Shown: positions 35,435 to 43,753 of the stretch, piece by piece
Numbering within the stretch: position 1 is the first letter of the stretch
Layout of the letters: the number at the start of each line of letters is the position of its first letter
From: Desulfurococcaceae archaeon
GTDB lineage: Archaea; Thermoproteota; Thermoprotei_A; Sulfolobales; Desulfurococcaceae
DNA length: 64,000 nucleotides
Reading direction: 5' to 3'
Assembly (NCBI GenBank): GCA_023269825.1
Contig: JAGDWI010000003.1
Location: forward strand, 248,001 to 312,000
The notes under the pieces: generated by a model
Told to the model about the DNA's origin: nothing
Seen by the model: the letters and a program-made list of their open reading frames with translations, nothing else
Database searches by the model: none
Made by a program: the position numbers and the translations under genes

Positions 35435-36130
35435 ATGAAAAACGAAAAACAAGTTAAAGAAATCAAAATAAGAATTCCGGAGGATGCCTACCAGGTTCTA
35501 GAGAACCTTGCGTTCAGAGAAGGGTTCTCTAGTTTATCCGATTACTTGACATACGTTGTTCTAAGTGTTGTTAGAGAACGCGGTATAAGCATAGATTTCG
35601 GTGAAAAAATAAGAAGCAAGCTTGAGAGATACCTGCAAGATGAATTAAATAAACGTTTATCCGTGGTTGAGACTCTTAGGCGTCAAATTGTTGAAGTTTA
35701 TGAGAAAGTAGAGGAAATCGAGAAGAGGATTAACAGTATCGAATCTAGTCTCAAGGAGAGTAGAAAAGAAGAGAAACCTAAACCGGAAGCACCGCGGAAA
35801 ACAGCTGTTGATAGACTACGCGAGGAGAAAATAGTGTATGAAAGTAAACTACCTAGTAGAATACAGAGAGACCGTTTATTCTCATATTTTGAGAGAATGG
35901 GTGTCACTGTCCTTAAACTAAGTCGTGAAAGAATAGCCGTGGACCCCGATTTCTGGCGGGATTTTAAACATAAATTATTAAATGAATTAAACTCCAATAA
36001 AGAAGAAGATATTTTATCTGTTCTTGGAGATAAAGGTTACGGGCTTTGGAAAACACTATACACAGATAACATGTTAGTCTTCGACCCTAAGGCCAAGAAA
36101 TGGAGGTTTGTACATGGAGAAATACCATGA
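35435..36130 (+). CDS. Ribbon-helix-helix DNA-binding protein with coiled coil
   Basis: Residues 8-50 (KEIKIRIPEDAYQVLENLAFREG and SLSDYLTYVV) match a ribbon-helix-helix domain. Residues about 55-115 are a charged coiled coil (VETLRRQIVEVYEKVEEIEK). A Lys/Pro linker follows, then a C-terminal domain of about 90 residues ending with aromatic and basic residues (DPKAKKWRFVHGE). It probably forms dimers or tetramers on DNA. It is separated by 3 nt from the nuclease gene downstream, so the two are probably co-translated. Confidence 0.68.
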   Translation: MKNEKQVKEIKIRIPEDAYQVLENLAFREGFSSLSDYLTYVVLSVVRERGISIDFGEKIRSKLERYLQDELNKRLSVVETLRRQIVEVYEKVEEIEKRINSIESSLKESRKEEKPKPEAPRKTAVDRLREEKIVYESKLPSRIQRDRLFSYFERMGVTVLKLSRERIAVDPDFWRDFKHKLLNELNSNKEEDILSVLGDKGYGLWKTLYTDNMLVFDPKAKKWRFVHGEIP

Positions 36131-36133
36131 TGG

Positions 36134-37186
36134 TTGATTAATTTGGCGACCTCGCTATGCGTATACAAGTATAAAGAGTACTTGGAATCAGTAAACATAG
36201 AGTTGAATGGTGCAATAGTCGTAGGTAAAAGTTTCACAATTGATGGATTCGCTGAGAAACCGGTGAGAATAGTTACTCACGCACACTCAGATCACTTACA
36301 TGGTTTAGAGGAAAGTATTAGGTACTCGAAGCACGTGTTAGCATCACCAATAACCCTGGATTTAATTGAAGCACTAGGATACATTAACTCCGATCTTTTA
36401 CCTTTCTTCAAGTTGAAATCAATACCATTAAATTACCACCAAGTCTACGTTTACGAGGATGAAGAAGTGGAGTTTTACGATGCAGATCACATACCGGGAT
36501 CAGTTCAAGTTCTTATTAGATTAAAAGACAAGAAGTTGATGATTGGTTATACGGGAGATTTCAAGCTAACGAGCAAAACAGAGATCATGAGAAACCTTAA
36601 TGTCTTAATAATAGAAGCTACTTACGGGAACCCTTACTATAATCGCCCCTTCAAAGAAAGCGTGCCACAAATACTATTGGACCTTGTAATAGAGGGCTTA
36701 TGCAAGTATAAAAGAGTTTACATTTACGCTTACCACGGAAAAATACAAGAAACAATGAGTATTCTAAGAACCGGGGGAATAGATGCACCATTCATCTTAC
36801 CTGATAGAGCATACCGAGTAGCTAAAATACTTGAAGAAAAACATGGATACAATTATGGCAGGTATTTCAAGGAAAAAAATGCAGTTTTCAACAAAGAAAA
36901 ATACATTGTATTCAAGCACTTTAACTCCGCGAAAGATAGGCGTTTGGATGGAAAAGGATTACACATTGTTCTAACTGGGAGATTAACACATGAACCATTC
37001 ATGAAAGTAGATGAATATACTTATGTTGTATCGTTAAGTGACCACGCTGATTTCAACGACTTAGTAAAATACGTTGAGTACTCTAATCCGGAATTAGTTA
37101 TAGTTGATGGTTCCCGCCAAGGTGAATCTGAGGCATTGAAAAACACTCTGCTCGAGAAGGGCTTCTGCAGCATAGTATTACCGTGA
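36134..37186 (+). CDS. Metallo-beta-lactamase-fold nuclease (COG1236/SNM1-like exonuclease family)
   Basis: The HxHxDH zinc motif is VTHAHSDHLHG. DADHIPGSVQVLI, YTGDFKL, LIIEATYGNP and a late VSLSDHADFNDLV (beta-CASP-type A/B motif) follow, then IVDGSRQGE. At 350 residues with a short insertion between motifs it fits small RNA/DNA exonucleases of the YSH1/SNM1 branch rather than full archaeal CPSF. The start is TTG at 36134 or 36143. The coupled RHH gene suggests a regulated or DNA-targeted activity. Confidence 0.82.
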   Translation: MINLATSLCVYKYKEYLESVNIELNGAIVVGKSFTIDGFAEKPVRIVTHAHSDHLHGLEESIRYSKHVLASPITLDLIEALGYINSDLLPFFKLKSIPLNYHQVYVYEDEEVEFYDADHIPGSVQVLIRLKDKKLMIGYTGDFKLTSKTEIMRNLNVLIIEATYGNPYYNRPFKESVPQILLDLVIEGLCKYKRVYIYAYHGKIQETMSILRTGGIDAPFILPDRAYRVAKILEEKHGYNYGRYFKEKNAVFNKEKYIVFKHFNSAKDRRLDGKGLHIVLTGRLTHEPFMKVDEYTYVVSLSDHADFNDLVKYVEYSNPELVIVDGSRQGESEALKNTLLEKGFCSIVLP

Positions 37187-37278
37187 CAATTAACTAGCGA
37201 TAAACCAAATGATCTTCAGCTAGATATGCGACAATAGTTTCTACGTGTTGTGAAATAAATTATTGATCCAGGAAGAAG

Positions 37279-37363
37279 TCCCGCCGGGGGGACTTGAACC
37301 CCCGACCACCCGGTAACTGCTCCCTCACTACAGCCGGGCGCTCTACCGCTGAGCTACGGCGGG
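37279..37363 (-). tRNA. tRNA-Tyr (GTA) with intron
   Basis: Acceptor CCCGCCG/CGGCGGG with the C1-G72 pair typical of archaeal tRNA-Tyr, anticodon stem CCCGG/CCGGG, T stem GGGGG/CCCCC around TTCAAGT, and discriminator A. The anticodon loop CTGTAG is followed by about 13 nt before A38, a canonical 37/38 intron. No CCA is encoded. Confidence 0.93.
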
Positions 37364-37450
37364 TAACATCATTTTTAATTGTTACTGAAGCACCTTAAAA
37401 GTTTTGTTAATAGTTTTCCCAACCATAGTTTATACTGTGAAATAAGAGTG

Positions 37451-38095
37451 ATGAATATGCATCTAGATGTAAACACTGTTTACAATACGATTTTAAAAGA
37501 CATTATGTACGTTGATAGTGTTCTCAGAGAAAAAGACTCGATAAGAGAAGAAGTAATTAAGTTAACGCGCGATATCGTTAGATTATCTGGAAACGTTGTT
37601 CACAGCGTTCACCAAGGAAAATACCAAGAAGCCCGTGAACAGTTAACGAAAGCAAGGGAGCTTGTCGACAAACTCATGGCGATAACTGAATCTCACCCCG
37701 ATCTAAAGTACTCAGGACTAGCTTATAATGGGCTTAGCGAGTACGTTGAAGCTTACATGTTTTACTCAATAATAGTCGAGAAAACTATTCCTTCTCTAAA
37801 TGAGTTAAAAACACCTATCATACCATACTTGCAGGGACTCGGAGACCTGGTTGGAGAATTGAGGAGATATGTCGTAAAATTGTTAAATGAGCTAAAAGTT
37901 AATGAAGCAGAAGTATTGCTTGAAGCCATGGAAGCCGTATCTGATAATCTAAAAATAATAGATTACCCTGAACCCTTGATCCCGGGCGTAAGGCATAAAG
38001 TAGACGTAGCATTTAGACTAGTAGAAGATACAAGGGTTCTCTTACTGAACACGAAGAATTCCCTGAGATGCCTTGAATCATCTTCCCATAAGTAA
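37451..38095 (+). CDS. Translin/TRAX family protein
   Basis: An all-helical protein of about 214 residues. The EKDSIREEVIKLTRDIVRLSGNVVHSVHQG helix region (fragment: LTRDIVRLSGNVVHSVHQ), SGLAYNGLSEYVEAYMFY and QGLGDLVGELRRYVVKLLN match archaeal translin-like proteins (COG2178), which bind RNA and in eukaryotes form the C3PO nuclease. The open frame begins at 37379, but GTTTATACT at about 37428 is a TATA box for a leaderless start at 37448-37457; I chose ATG 37451. It is divergent from tRNA-Tyr. Confidence 0.85.
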   Translation: MNMHLDVNTVYNTILKDIMYVDSVLREKDSIREEVIKLTRDIVRLSGNVVHSVHQGKYQEAREQLTKARELVDKLMAITESHPDLKYSGLAYNGLSEYVEAYMFYSIIVEKTIPSLNELKTPIIPYLQGLGDLVGELRRYVVKLLNELKVNEAEVLLEAMEAVSDNLKIIDYPEPLIPGVRHKVDVAFRLVEDTRVLLLNTKNSLRCLESSSHK

Positions 38096-38156
38096 ATAAA
38101 TTTCAGCAACAGTAATGCTTTTAAAACCGTTACTCCTAGTTTACTAAGGGTATATG

Positions 38157-38244
38157 GGGCCCGTCGTCTAGCCTGGTTAGGACGCCGCCCTTACAAGCCC
38201 ACTAGGAGAGGCGGAGGCCCGGGGTTCAAGTCCCCGCGGGCCCA
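38157..38244 (+). tRNA. tRNA-Val (TAC) with intron
   Basis: Acceptor GGGCCCG/CGGGCCC, D arm with TAGCCTGGTTAGGA, anticodon stem CCGCC/GGCGG, T arm CGGGG-TTCAAGT-CCCCG, discriminator A. The anticodon loop reads CTTACA, then about 13 nt, then A, giving anticodon TAC and a canonical 37/38 intron. CCA is not encoded. Confidence 0.93.
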
Positions 38245-38445
38245 CTAATAACATGGTTCTAATGAATGGCTGTGAATATTTTTATTATACTTGACGCGTA
38301 TTTATATGTTTATATTGAAACTATGTCTTTGTAGTGTATAATTTGTTTTTCGATCCGTATAAACGTTATCTTTATAAGGTTTTATTAGTCATGATTAATA
38401 TGGTTACATAAGATTTAATTACACATATTCGTGGGTGATAAAGTA

Positions 38446-39483
38446 ATGGTTGGAATAGAGAAACGTAGAGTTCAAAGAACTGGTTCATCTTCGTTCATAA
38501 TTACTCTACCGAAAGAGTGGGTTGAAGCTGTTAAATTGAAGAGTGGTGACTACGTTATAGTTGAAAAACTCGGAGACAAGTTAATTCTAATTCCACCAGC
38601 AGCTGAGCCTGCTCAACTTAAAATAACGCTAAGAGTTTACCCTGGAGTAGATGTAATGCAGGTATTTAGAGCAATTATTGCTGCGTACATATCGGGTTAT
38701 AATATAATTAATGTTTTATTCGAGAAATCTATACCCGATCTCGCTAAATACATAAGTGAAGTTAAAAACATAGTTAGAGTAAAATTGCCGGGAATAGAGG
38801 TTATTGAAGAAACATATAATAGTGTAACCTTCAAAGTCCTACTCAATATACAGGAAATACCTTTAATTAATGCTATTAGAAGACTCCACTTGATTGTTAA
38901 CAGCATGCTACAAGACTGCATAAACCTAGTTAAAACAAATGATTTAAGTATTGCTCATGGAATAATACAAAGAGATGATGAAGCAGATAGATTCCACCAC
39001 ATGATTGTTAGAGAACTCTCAATGGCTTTACTAGATGTTAAAACACAACACGAGCTAGGTATAACAAACATTACTGAGACTCTAAGCTATAGAATCATAG
39101 CGAGAAATCTCGAAAGAATAGCTGACCACGCTGTAAACATTAGTAAAAGAATACTTGTAGTTCAAGGTTTAAAGAACGGGGTTAACGTTGTACTAGACTT
39201 CTTAGTAAAAGACACAGAGTTATTCAATAAAGCTATGAACGCGCTTTATACATATAGCAGAAGAGAAGCCGAGGATGTAATACTTGAAAGCAAGAAAATA
39301 GTGAATGAAATAGAAGACGTACTCCATAATAAAATAATAGCTGCCTCACTAGAAGCCAAGGAAAAAGTATCTATAACCTTAATACTAGATAGCGTGAAAA
39401 GAATAGCTAGATATTCGAACGGTATAGCTGAAGCTGTATTAAATATAAAAATAGCTAAAACAAGCGAGCTAGACGTAAAGTAA
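38446..39483 (+). CDS. PhoU-like phosphate-uptake regulator with N-terminal AbrB/SpoVT domain
   Basis: Residues 1-45 (KRRVQRTGSSSFIITLPKEW, LKSGDYVIVE) are a swapped-hairpin AbrB/SpoVT DNA-binding domain. The rest holds two PhoU three-helix repeats, with DDEADRFHHMIVREL and ARNLERIADHAVNISKRI being the metal-binding E/DxxxD signatures. Archaeal proteins of this architecture regulate phosphate uptake. No pst genes are adjacent. GGTGA 7 nt upstream selects ATG 38446 over the GTG at 38431. Confidence 0.88.
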   Translation: MVGIEKRRVQRTGSSSFIITLPKEWVEAVKLKSGDYVIVEKLGDKLILIPPAAEPAQLKITLRVYPGVDVMQVFRAIIAAYISGYNIINVLFEKSIPDLAKYISEVKNIVRVKLPGIEVIEETYNSVTFKVLLNIQEIPLINAIRRLHLIVNSMLQDCINLVKTNDLSIAHGIIQRDDEADRFHHMIVRELSMALLDVKTQHELGITNITETLSYRIIARNLERIADHAVNISKRILVVQGLKNGVNVVLDFLVKDTELFNKAMNALYTYSRREAEDVILESKKIVNEIEDVLHNKIIAASLEAKEKVSITLILDSVKRIARYSNGIAEAVLNIKIAKTSELDVK

Positions 39484-39517
39484 AAGTATTTATTCCAATA
39501 AACACATATCAATTAAA

Positions 39518-39577
39518 GACCCCGGTGCCTCCACAACACCTCCGTGGTACCGGAGGAGAGTGAGTGGAGGCCGGGTC
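39518..39577 (+). ncRNA. Very stable GC-rich hairpin, candidate structured RNA
   Basis: In an AT-rich gap GACCC (39518-39522) pairs with GGGTC (39573-39577), GCCTCCAC (39527-39534) exactly with GTGGAGGC (39564-39571), and CCTCCG (39539-39544) exactly with CGGAGG (39551-39556) around a 6-nt loop. An asymmetric internal loop (AACA/AGAGTGA) separates the upper stems. GC-rich islands of this kind in hyperthermophiles usually mark functional RNA. It is not a tRNA, C/D RNA or recognisable H/ACA RNA. The strand is not certain; plus is assumed, between the PhoU-like gene and tRNA-Cys. Confidence 0.45.
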
Positions 39578-39696
39578 ACCCCCGGTTCACAACATGTTTT
39601 CATGTATATGTTCAATCACTGGTTACGAGTTCCTCCTATAGTTTCCCTAGAACTTAGACTTTATAAGATACGTTTTCTAGAGTTTAATAGTGAAAA

Positions 39697-39782
39697 GCCG
39701 GGGTGGCCGAGCGGTCTAAGGCGGCGGGCTGCAGGGCTAGCTGAAACCCGCTTTACCCGGGGTTCGAATCCCCGCCCCGGCT
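39697..39782 (+). tRNA. tRNA-Cys (GCA) with intron
   Basis: Acceptor GCCGGGG/CCCCGGC, anticodon stem GCGGG/CCCGC, T arm CGGGG-TTCGAAT-CCCCG, and discriminator T, which is a Cys identity element. The loop CTGCAG is followed by about 11 nt and then A38, a minimal 37/38 intron. The Ser/Leu-like D-arm sequence was considered, but there is no long variable arm. Confidence 0.92.
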
Positions 39783-39804
39783 TTCCATTTTACTTTCAAT
39801 AAAA

Positions 39805-40011
39805 CTACTCGATGAACTTTATGTTTTGACATTTAAGTTTCTTTAGGAATTCCTCGAGTTCATTTAGTGGAATCTTGATAGTATACAAGTATCTAGAAGT
39901 TCTAGCTTTTACTTTTGCTACACCCTCTTTCTCTAGTTTTACAACTCTGCACTCTGACGCTCTCTCACTTATCTTTATGAATTCATCCTGGTTCATTATT
40001 TCTTTAGGCAT
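39805..40011 (-). CDS. rpl38e: Ribosomal protein L38e
   Basis: A 68-residue basic protein aligned by eye with eukaryotic L38e: the MPKEI start, a DEFIKISERASE helix, the VKLEKEGVAKVKARTSRYLYTIKI core with the invariant RYLYT, and LEEFLKKLKCQNIKFIE at the end (fragments). L38e occurs in eukaryotes and only some crenarchaea, so it supports the taxonomic placement. It is a monocistronic-looking gene, tail to tail with tRNA-Cys. Confidence 0.85.
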   Translation of the reverse strand: MPKEIMNQDEFIKISERASECRVVKLEKEGVAKVKARTSRYLYTIKIPLNELEEFLKKLKCQNIKFIE

Positions 40012-40110
40012 GGAGTAAACACCTCCTATTTCACGGACATATATTTTTCTGGTTTTTAAACTCTACGTTACAAATTAAACTTGCTCCTGGAGCTGATTCA
40101 ATGGAGAGAG

Positions 40111-40143
40111 TTTATAAGTTTTCTAGTACTCATATGTTCTCGG
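40111..40143 (+). promoter_or_regulatory. TATA box and start-region module (copy 2)
   Basis: TTTATAAGTT (40111-40120) and TGTTCTCGG (40135-40143) repeat the blocks and the 24-nt spacing seen at 18658-18690, with most of the 33 nt identical. It is about 155 nt upstream of the DtxR-like gene. The DNA after it can form GGTT...AACC inside a CCCCTTAT...ATATGGGG arm, so a structured leader or small RNA may start here. Confidence 0.5.
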
Positions 40144-40297
40144 CTATGAAAACTCTGAAAGCGCTTGATTGCTCATGGTGCTACTATGTGTTTAACCCCT
40201 TATGGTTTTACAATTAAGAACCCTGCATCTCATAACTCGAAGAGGTCGATATGGGGAAAGTGGAAGTTATCAGTTTTGATCACTAGTAGGTGTATAA

Positions 40298-40951
40298 ATG
40301 ACTAGTTATAAGCCCGAATACGCTAGAATGGAGGACTACTTAACCACTATCTATAGACTCGAAGAAGCTTTAGAGGAAGCGAGGATATCCGATATATCCC
40401 GTGAGTTAAGGGTTTCACCAGCTACTGTATCTAAAATTATCGGTAAATTAGAGGAGAAAAGCTTAGTTATCAGAGTAAAGTATAAAGGAGTAAAATTAAC
40501 TGAGAAAGGTAGGAATCTAGCGGAGAAGATTATTCGAAAACACAGGATAGCAGAGGTTTTTCTACTGAAAATCCTGGGTTTCAACGAAGTAGAAGCTCAT
40601 CGATACGCTCACCACCTAGAACACTTGCCTGATATTGTCGTGGAGAAAATATATGAAGCAGTTGGAAAACCCCCAGTGTGTCCACACGGTAACAGAATCC
40701 CAGGTGCATCCATCGCTGCGTCTAAGTTAACACGGTTAATTAATGCTCAACTACTCAAAACATGTGTAGTTAAAAGAATTGCCGGCGAATTCACGGATGT
40801 ACTCGAATACGTGTACAACGCTGGAATCAAAGTAGATGAGGAAATAGTTGTTTTAAAGCTCACAGATAAAAGTGTTATGGTTAAATTATCCAATGACTCA
40901 AGGCACGAGATTCCTACTTATATTGCTAGATTTATATACGTTGAATGCTGA
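40298..40951 (+). CDS. DtxR/MntR-family metal-dependent transcriptional regulator
   Basis: A winged-helix N terminus (YARMEDYLTTIYRLEEA, ISDISRELRVSPATVSKIIGKLEEKSLVI), then the metal-binding dimerisation domain (KHRIAEVFLL, EAHRYAHHLEHLPDIVVEKI, PPVCPHGNRIPG) and a short FeoA/SH3-like C-terminal domain. The CPHG and HxxxH ligands are those of iron or manganese regulators. It lies immediately before feoAB on the same strand, so it probably controls ferrous iron uptake. GGTG 8 nt upstream supports the ATG. Confidence 0.92.
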   Translation: MTSYKPEYARMEDYLTTIYRLEEALEEARISDISRELRVSPATVSKIIGKLEEKSLVIRVKYKGVKLTEKGRNLAEKIIRKHRIAEVFLLKILGFNEVEAHRYAHHLEHLPDIVVEKIYEAVGKPPVCPHGNRIPGASIAASKLTRLINAQLLKTCVVKRIAGEFTDVLEYVYNAGIKVDEEIVVLKLTDKSVMVKLSNDSRHEIPTYIARFIYVEC

Positions 40952-41032
40952 TGAATTATTCCACCGATCAATATTTTAGACGCGTCAAAATTTATTATCC
41001 TTCAAAATCTATTTTACAACGGTGCTTTCACC

Positions 41033-41269
41033 GTGCCAGAGATAGCAAGCCTAGATATCGTTAAAGAAGGATCAAAGGTGATCGTTCAAGAGATTCGGGG
41101 AGGAGGATGGGTACGTAGACTCTACCAAATGGGTATACTGCCTGGGTCACGTATCGAAGTTGTCTTTAATAAAGGTTGGGGACCAATAGTGATCCGCGTA
41201 GGTGACGTAGAAGTATCTATAGGGAGAGGAATAGCTAGGCGGATCCTCGTAAAGGCGGATACAGCGTGA
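41033..41269 (+). CDS. feoA: FeoA, ferrous iron transport accessory protein
   Basis: A 78-residue SH3-like protein: KVIVQEIRGGGWVRRLYQMGILPGSRIEVV carries the family's RL..MGI.PG motif (RRLYQMGILPG), ending with IGRGIARRILV. The start codon is GTG. It overlaps feoB by 4 nt (GTGA), so translation is coupled. Confidence 0.93.
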   Translation: MPEIASLDIVKEGSKVIVQEIRGGGWVRRLYQMGILPGSRIEVVFNKGWGPIVIRVGDVEVSIGRGIARRILVKADTA

Positions 41270-43344
41270 AACCCCATTTAAAAATAGGGTTAATTGGGCA
41301 ACCCAACGTAGGTAAATCAACTCTATTTAACATCCTCACGAAAGGCAACGTTATTGTAACTAACTGGCCTGGTACCACCGTTGAAAGAAACGAAGCCCGT
41401 ATCACTTATAAAGATCGCGAATTGCTGATTGTTGATTTACCTGGTATATATGGGTTATCATATCTAACACTTGAGGAGAAGATTTCTAGGCGTTTCATTG
41501 TCGAGGAGAACCCCGATTTAATAATTATATTAGTTGACTCGCTGATACTGGAGAGATCTCTCTACTTGGCAATCGAAATCCGAGAGTTAACGGGTAAAGC
41601 AATTATAGCTATTACAAAAGTAGACGAAGCACATAGTAAAGGAATACATATAAACTACGAGTTACTTGAGAAACATCTAAGTACCCCAGTCATCCCGGTA
41701 TCAGCTATTAAGAACATGGGTATAGATACCTTACTGGAAGCAGCACTTAACTACGCGGGTAAAGAAGCGCCAATTCTAAAAATTGATTACGGTGAACTAG
41801 AACCCTTTATAGGTTCCATTGAGTCGATTATAGTGCAGCAATTACACGGTGAGCTTAAGTATCAGCCACGTTGGCTCGCATTAAAATATCTTGAGGGAGA
41901 TATTGAAGTCGAGGAATTTCTAAGGAAAAACCTTGGATCACATTACCTGGAACTCGAGGAAGTTCGCAACGAGGCTAAACGTAGAATTGGTTTAGATATC
42001 GCAGCTTTCACATCAATGAAGAGAATGAGCTACATACGTGAACACGTGGTTAAAAACACCGTTATAAAAGCTGATATTCGTAAACGTGGATCGCGAGTAG
42101 ACTTATTATTCTACAACCCTTACATAGCTCCCATTGTTTCACTAGGATTGATTCTCGCGCTATTTCTACTTGTTTTCATCATTAACACAGGGTATCCCTT
42201 AACTTCTCTCCTGGAGAGTCTTGGTTACACTGATTTAGCGTCGAGGATAGAAGAGTACACGTTCTCTAGTTTAATGGAGAAGTTATTTGAATTTATTGAA
42301 AACGTTATCAGCCACTTCATGGGTAAAAGTGCATTAGAATCATTTATAGTTAACGGAGTTCTAGGTGGAGTAGCATCAGTTGTGATATTCATACCACTCA
42401 TAGCTATAATCATGGCTACTCTAGGAGCACTCGAGGACTCAGGATTATTCCCGAGACTAGCTATTGGTACACACGCTTTATTCCAGAAAATAGGTTTATC
42501 CGGGCATTCATTACTCCCCATCACGTTATCTATGGGTTGCAACGTACCCGGTATAATGTCTACACGTGCATCTCCCAACTACTTTGAAAGACTAAAACTA
42601 ATCCTGTTGACTCCTTTTATACCGTGTCAAGCACGCTTAGTGGTGTTACTTGCAATAGCTACTGCTATTGGTGGATTCGCTGGGTCCATGCTTGTACCGT
42701 TAATCTACTTAATCTCTTTCTCGGTTTTCATACTTCTAAGTTACATTATATACGAGTTCTTCGAGAAAAAACGCGATATTGAAGTAGAAATTCTCCTCGA
42801 GATCCCGCCGCTTCATAAACCATATCTCCGTGTTATCTGGTGGTTTACGTGGAATCAGTTAAAACACTTTTTGAGAAAAGCAGGTGTAGTGATCTTCCTT
42901 GTGAGTGTTTTTTCATGGGGATTACAGCATTTAACTCTTCAAGGAGCATACACGGATAACGTGAGTGAAAGCATTGTCGCAGAGTTCTCCAAGTACATTA
43001 CGCCGCTCTTAAAACCCATAGGTGTAACTAGCGAGAAATCATGGATAATTGCATACGCTATCATAGTTGGTTTTCTAGCTAAAGAACTCGTAGTTAGCGC
43101 GGTAGTAACTGCAACAGGAGCTTTATCCCCTCAGGAAGCATTCAGATTAATAGGTTTAACAACTCCATCCGCTATAGCACTAGCATTATTTGTAGCTCTC
43201 TATATTCCCTGCGCTCCTACGATTGCAACCATATATAGCGAGACACGGAACATTAGGTACGTGTTGGTTTCCATCGCATTAATGCTTATTACTGCTTACT
43301 TACTAGCAATATTCGCGTATAGTGTAGCTGTACTACTAGTCTGA
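41266..43344 (+). CDS. feoB: FeoB, ferrous iron transporter with G-protein domain
   Basis: An N-terminal GTPase (G1 GQPNVGKST at 11-19, G2 region NWPGTTVER, G3 DLPG, G4 ITKVDE) is followed by a helical GDI-like linker and about eight membrane helices. Both gate regions show the conserved Cys: TLSMGCNVPGIMSTR and YIPCAPTIATI. The length (692) is normal. The start codon is GTG. It forms an operon with feoA and probably the DtxR-like regulator. Its 3' end runs straight into a heavily structured region. Confidence 0.96.
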   Translation: MKPHLKIGLIGQPNVGKSTLFNILTKGNVIVTNWPGTTVERNEARITYKDRELLIVDLPGIYGLSYLTLEEKISRRFIVEENPDLIIILVDSLILERSLYLAIEIRELTGKAIIAITKVDEAHSKGIHINYELLEKHLSTPVIPVSAIKNMGIDTLLEAALNYAGKEAPILKIDYGELEPFIGSIESIIVQQLHGELKYQPRWLALKYLEGDIEVEEFLRKNLGSHYLELEEVRNEAKRRIGLDIAAFTSMKRMSYIREHVVKNTVIKADIRKRGSRVDLLFYNPYIAPIVSLGLILALFLLVFIINTGYPLTSLLESLGYTDLASRIEEYTFSSLMEKLFEFIENVISHFMGKSALESFIVNGVLGGVASVVIFIPLIAIIMATLGALEDSGLFPRLAIGTHALFQKIGLSGHSLLPITLSMGCNVPGIMSTRASPNYFERLKLILLTPFIPCQARLVVLLAIATAIGGFAGSMLVPLIYLISFSVFILLSYIIYEFFEKKRDIEVEILLEIPPLHKPYLRVIWWFTWNQLKHFLRKAGVVIFLVSVFSWGLQHLTLQGAYTDNVSESIVAEFSKYITPLLKPIGVTSEKSWIIAYAIIVGFLAKELVVSAVVTATGALSPQEAFRLIGLTTPSAIALALFVALYIPCAPTIATIYSETRNIRYVLVSIALMLITAYLLAIFAYSVAVLLV

Positions 43345-43346
43345 CC

Positions 43347-43484
43347 TCTCCCCCGCCATAAAGGGCTAGGTTCTTGCTATTGCGGGGAGGTTTGAGATTA
43401 CATTCCCTCTTCCTGAGGGTTCAATCCCGGGCCGGGTCTCCGGCCCATTACCCCTATCCCAAACGGGACTTGGGGTTATGTAAT
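43347..43484 (+). ncRNA. GC-rich multi-hairpin element downstream of feoB, candidate RNA
   Basis: Three hairpins follow the feoB stop at once: CCCCGC near 43351 with GCGGGG at 43382-43387; GGGCCGG-GTCT-CCGGCCC (43429-43446), perfect; and ATTACCCC (43447-43454) with GGGG and GTAAT (43472-43484), enclosing CCC-AAAC-GGG. The GC content contrasts sharply with the surrounding DNA. It could be an independent small RNA or the feo 3' UTR. GGGTTCAATCCC inside looks like a T-arm, but no tRNA fold was found. The strand is assumed. Confidence 0.45.
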
Positions 43485-43594
43485 AAATGAGTGAAAGCGA
43501 GTACGCTAGGTTACTAGACTAGTTTCATTAATTCAGCAGAATACTAATTGCTTAAATACCCCTATTGTAGCTCTAAAAACTAGGATAAGTAGCT

Positions 43595-43690
43595 GGGCCC
43601 GTCGCCTAGCCAGGATAGGGCGCCGGCCTCCTAAGCGCCGGTGGGTTCGTGGAAAGCCGGAGGCCCCGGGTTCAAATCCCGGCGGGCCCG
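43595..43690 (+). tRNA. tRNA-Arg (CCT) with intron
   Basis: Acceptor GGGCCCG/CGGGCCC, anticodon stem CCGGC/GCCGG, T arm CCGGG-TTCAAAT-CCCGG, discriminator G. The loop CTCCTA is followed by a 21-nt intron and then A38; the anticodon is CCT. Its intron end and 3' half (GTGGAAAGCC...GGCGGGCCC) resemble the 3' half of the chimeric relic at 49488. Confidence 0.93.
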
Positions 43691-43753
43691 CTATCCCTAA
43701 ATTTAAGAGCATCTAATACTTCTACTCGATTTATTCTAGGAGATCTTTCACTG

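Noticed and set aside
39697-39782. Reading this tRNA as Leu or Ser from its D-arm sequence
   Set aside because: There is no long variable arm, the anticodon loop gives GCA and the discriminator is T, all of which fit Cys.
39560-39802. Plus-strand open frame over the hairpin and tRNA-Cys
   Set aside because: It runs straight through a complete tRNA gene and a hairpin; the translation is an artefact of those GC-rich RNAs.
43347-43484. Possible SRP RNA or RNase P RNA
   Set aside because: It is too short, and the conserved SRP helix 8 and RNase P core sequences are not present.
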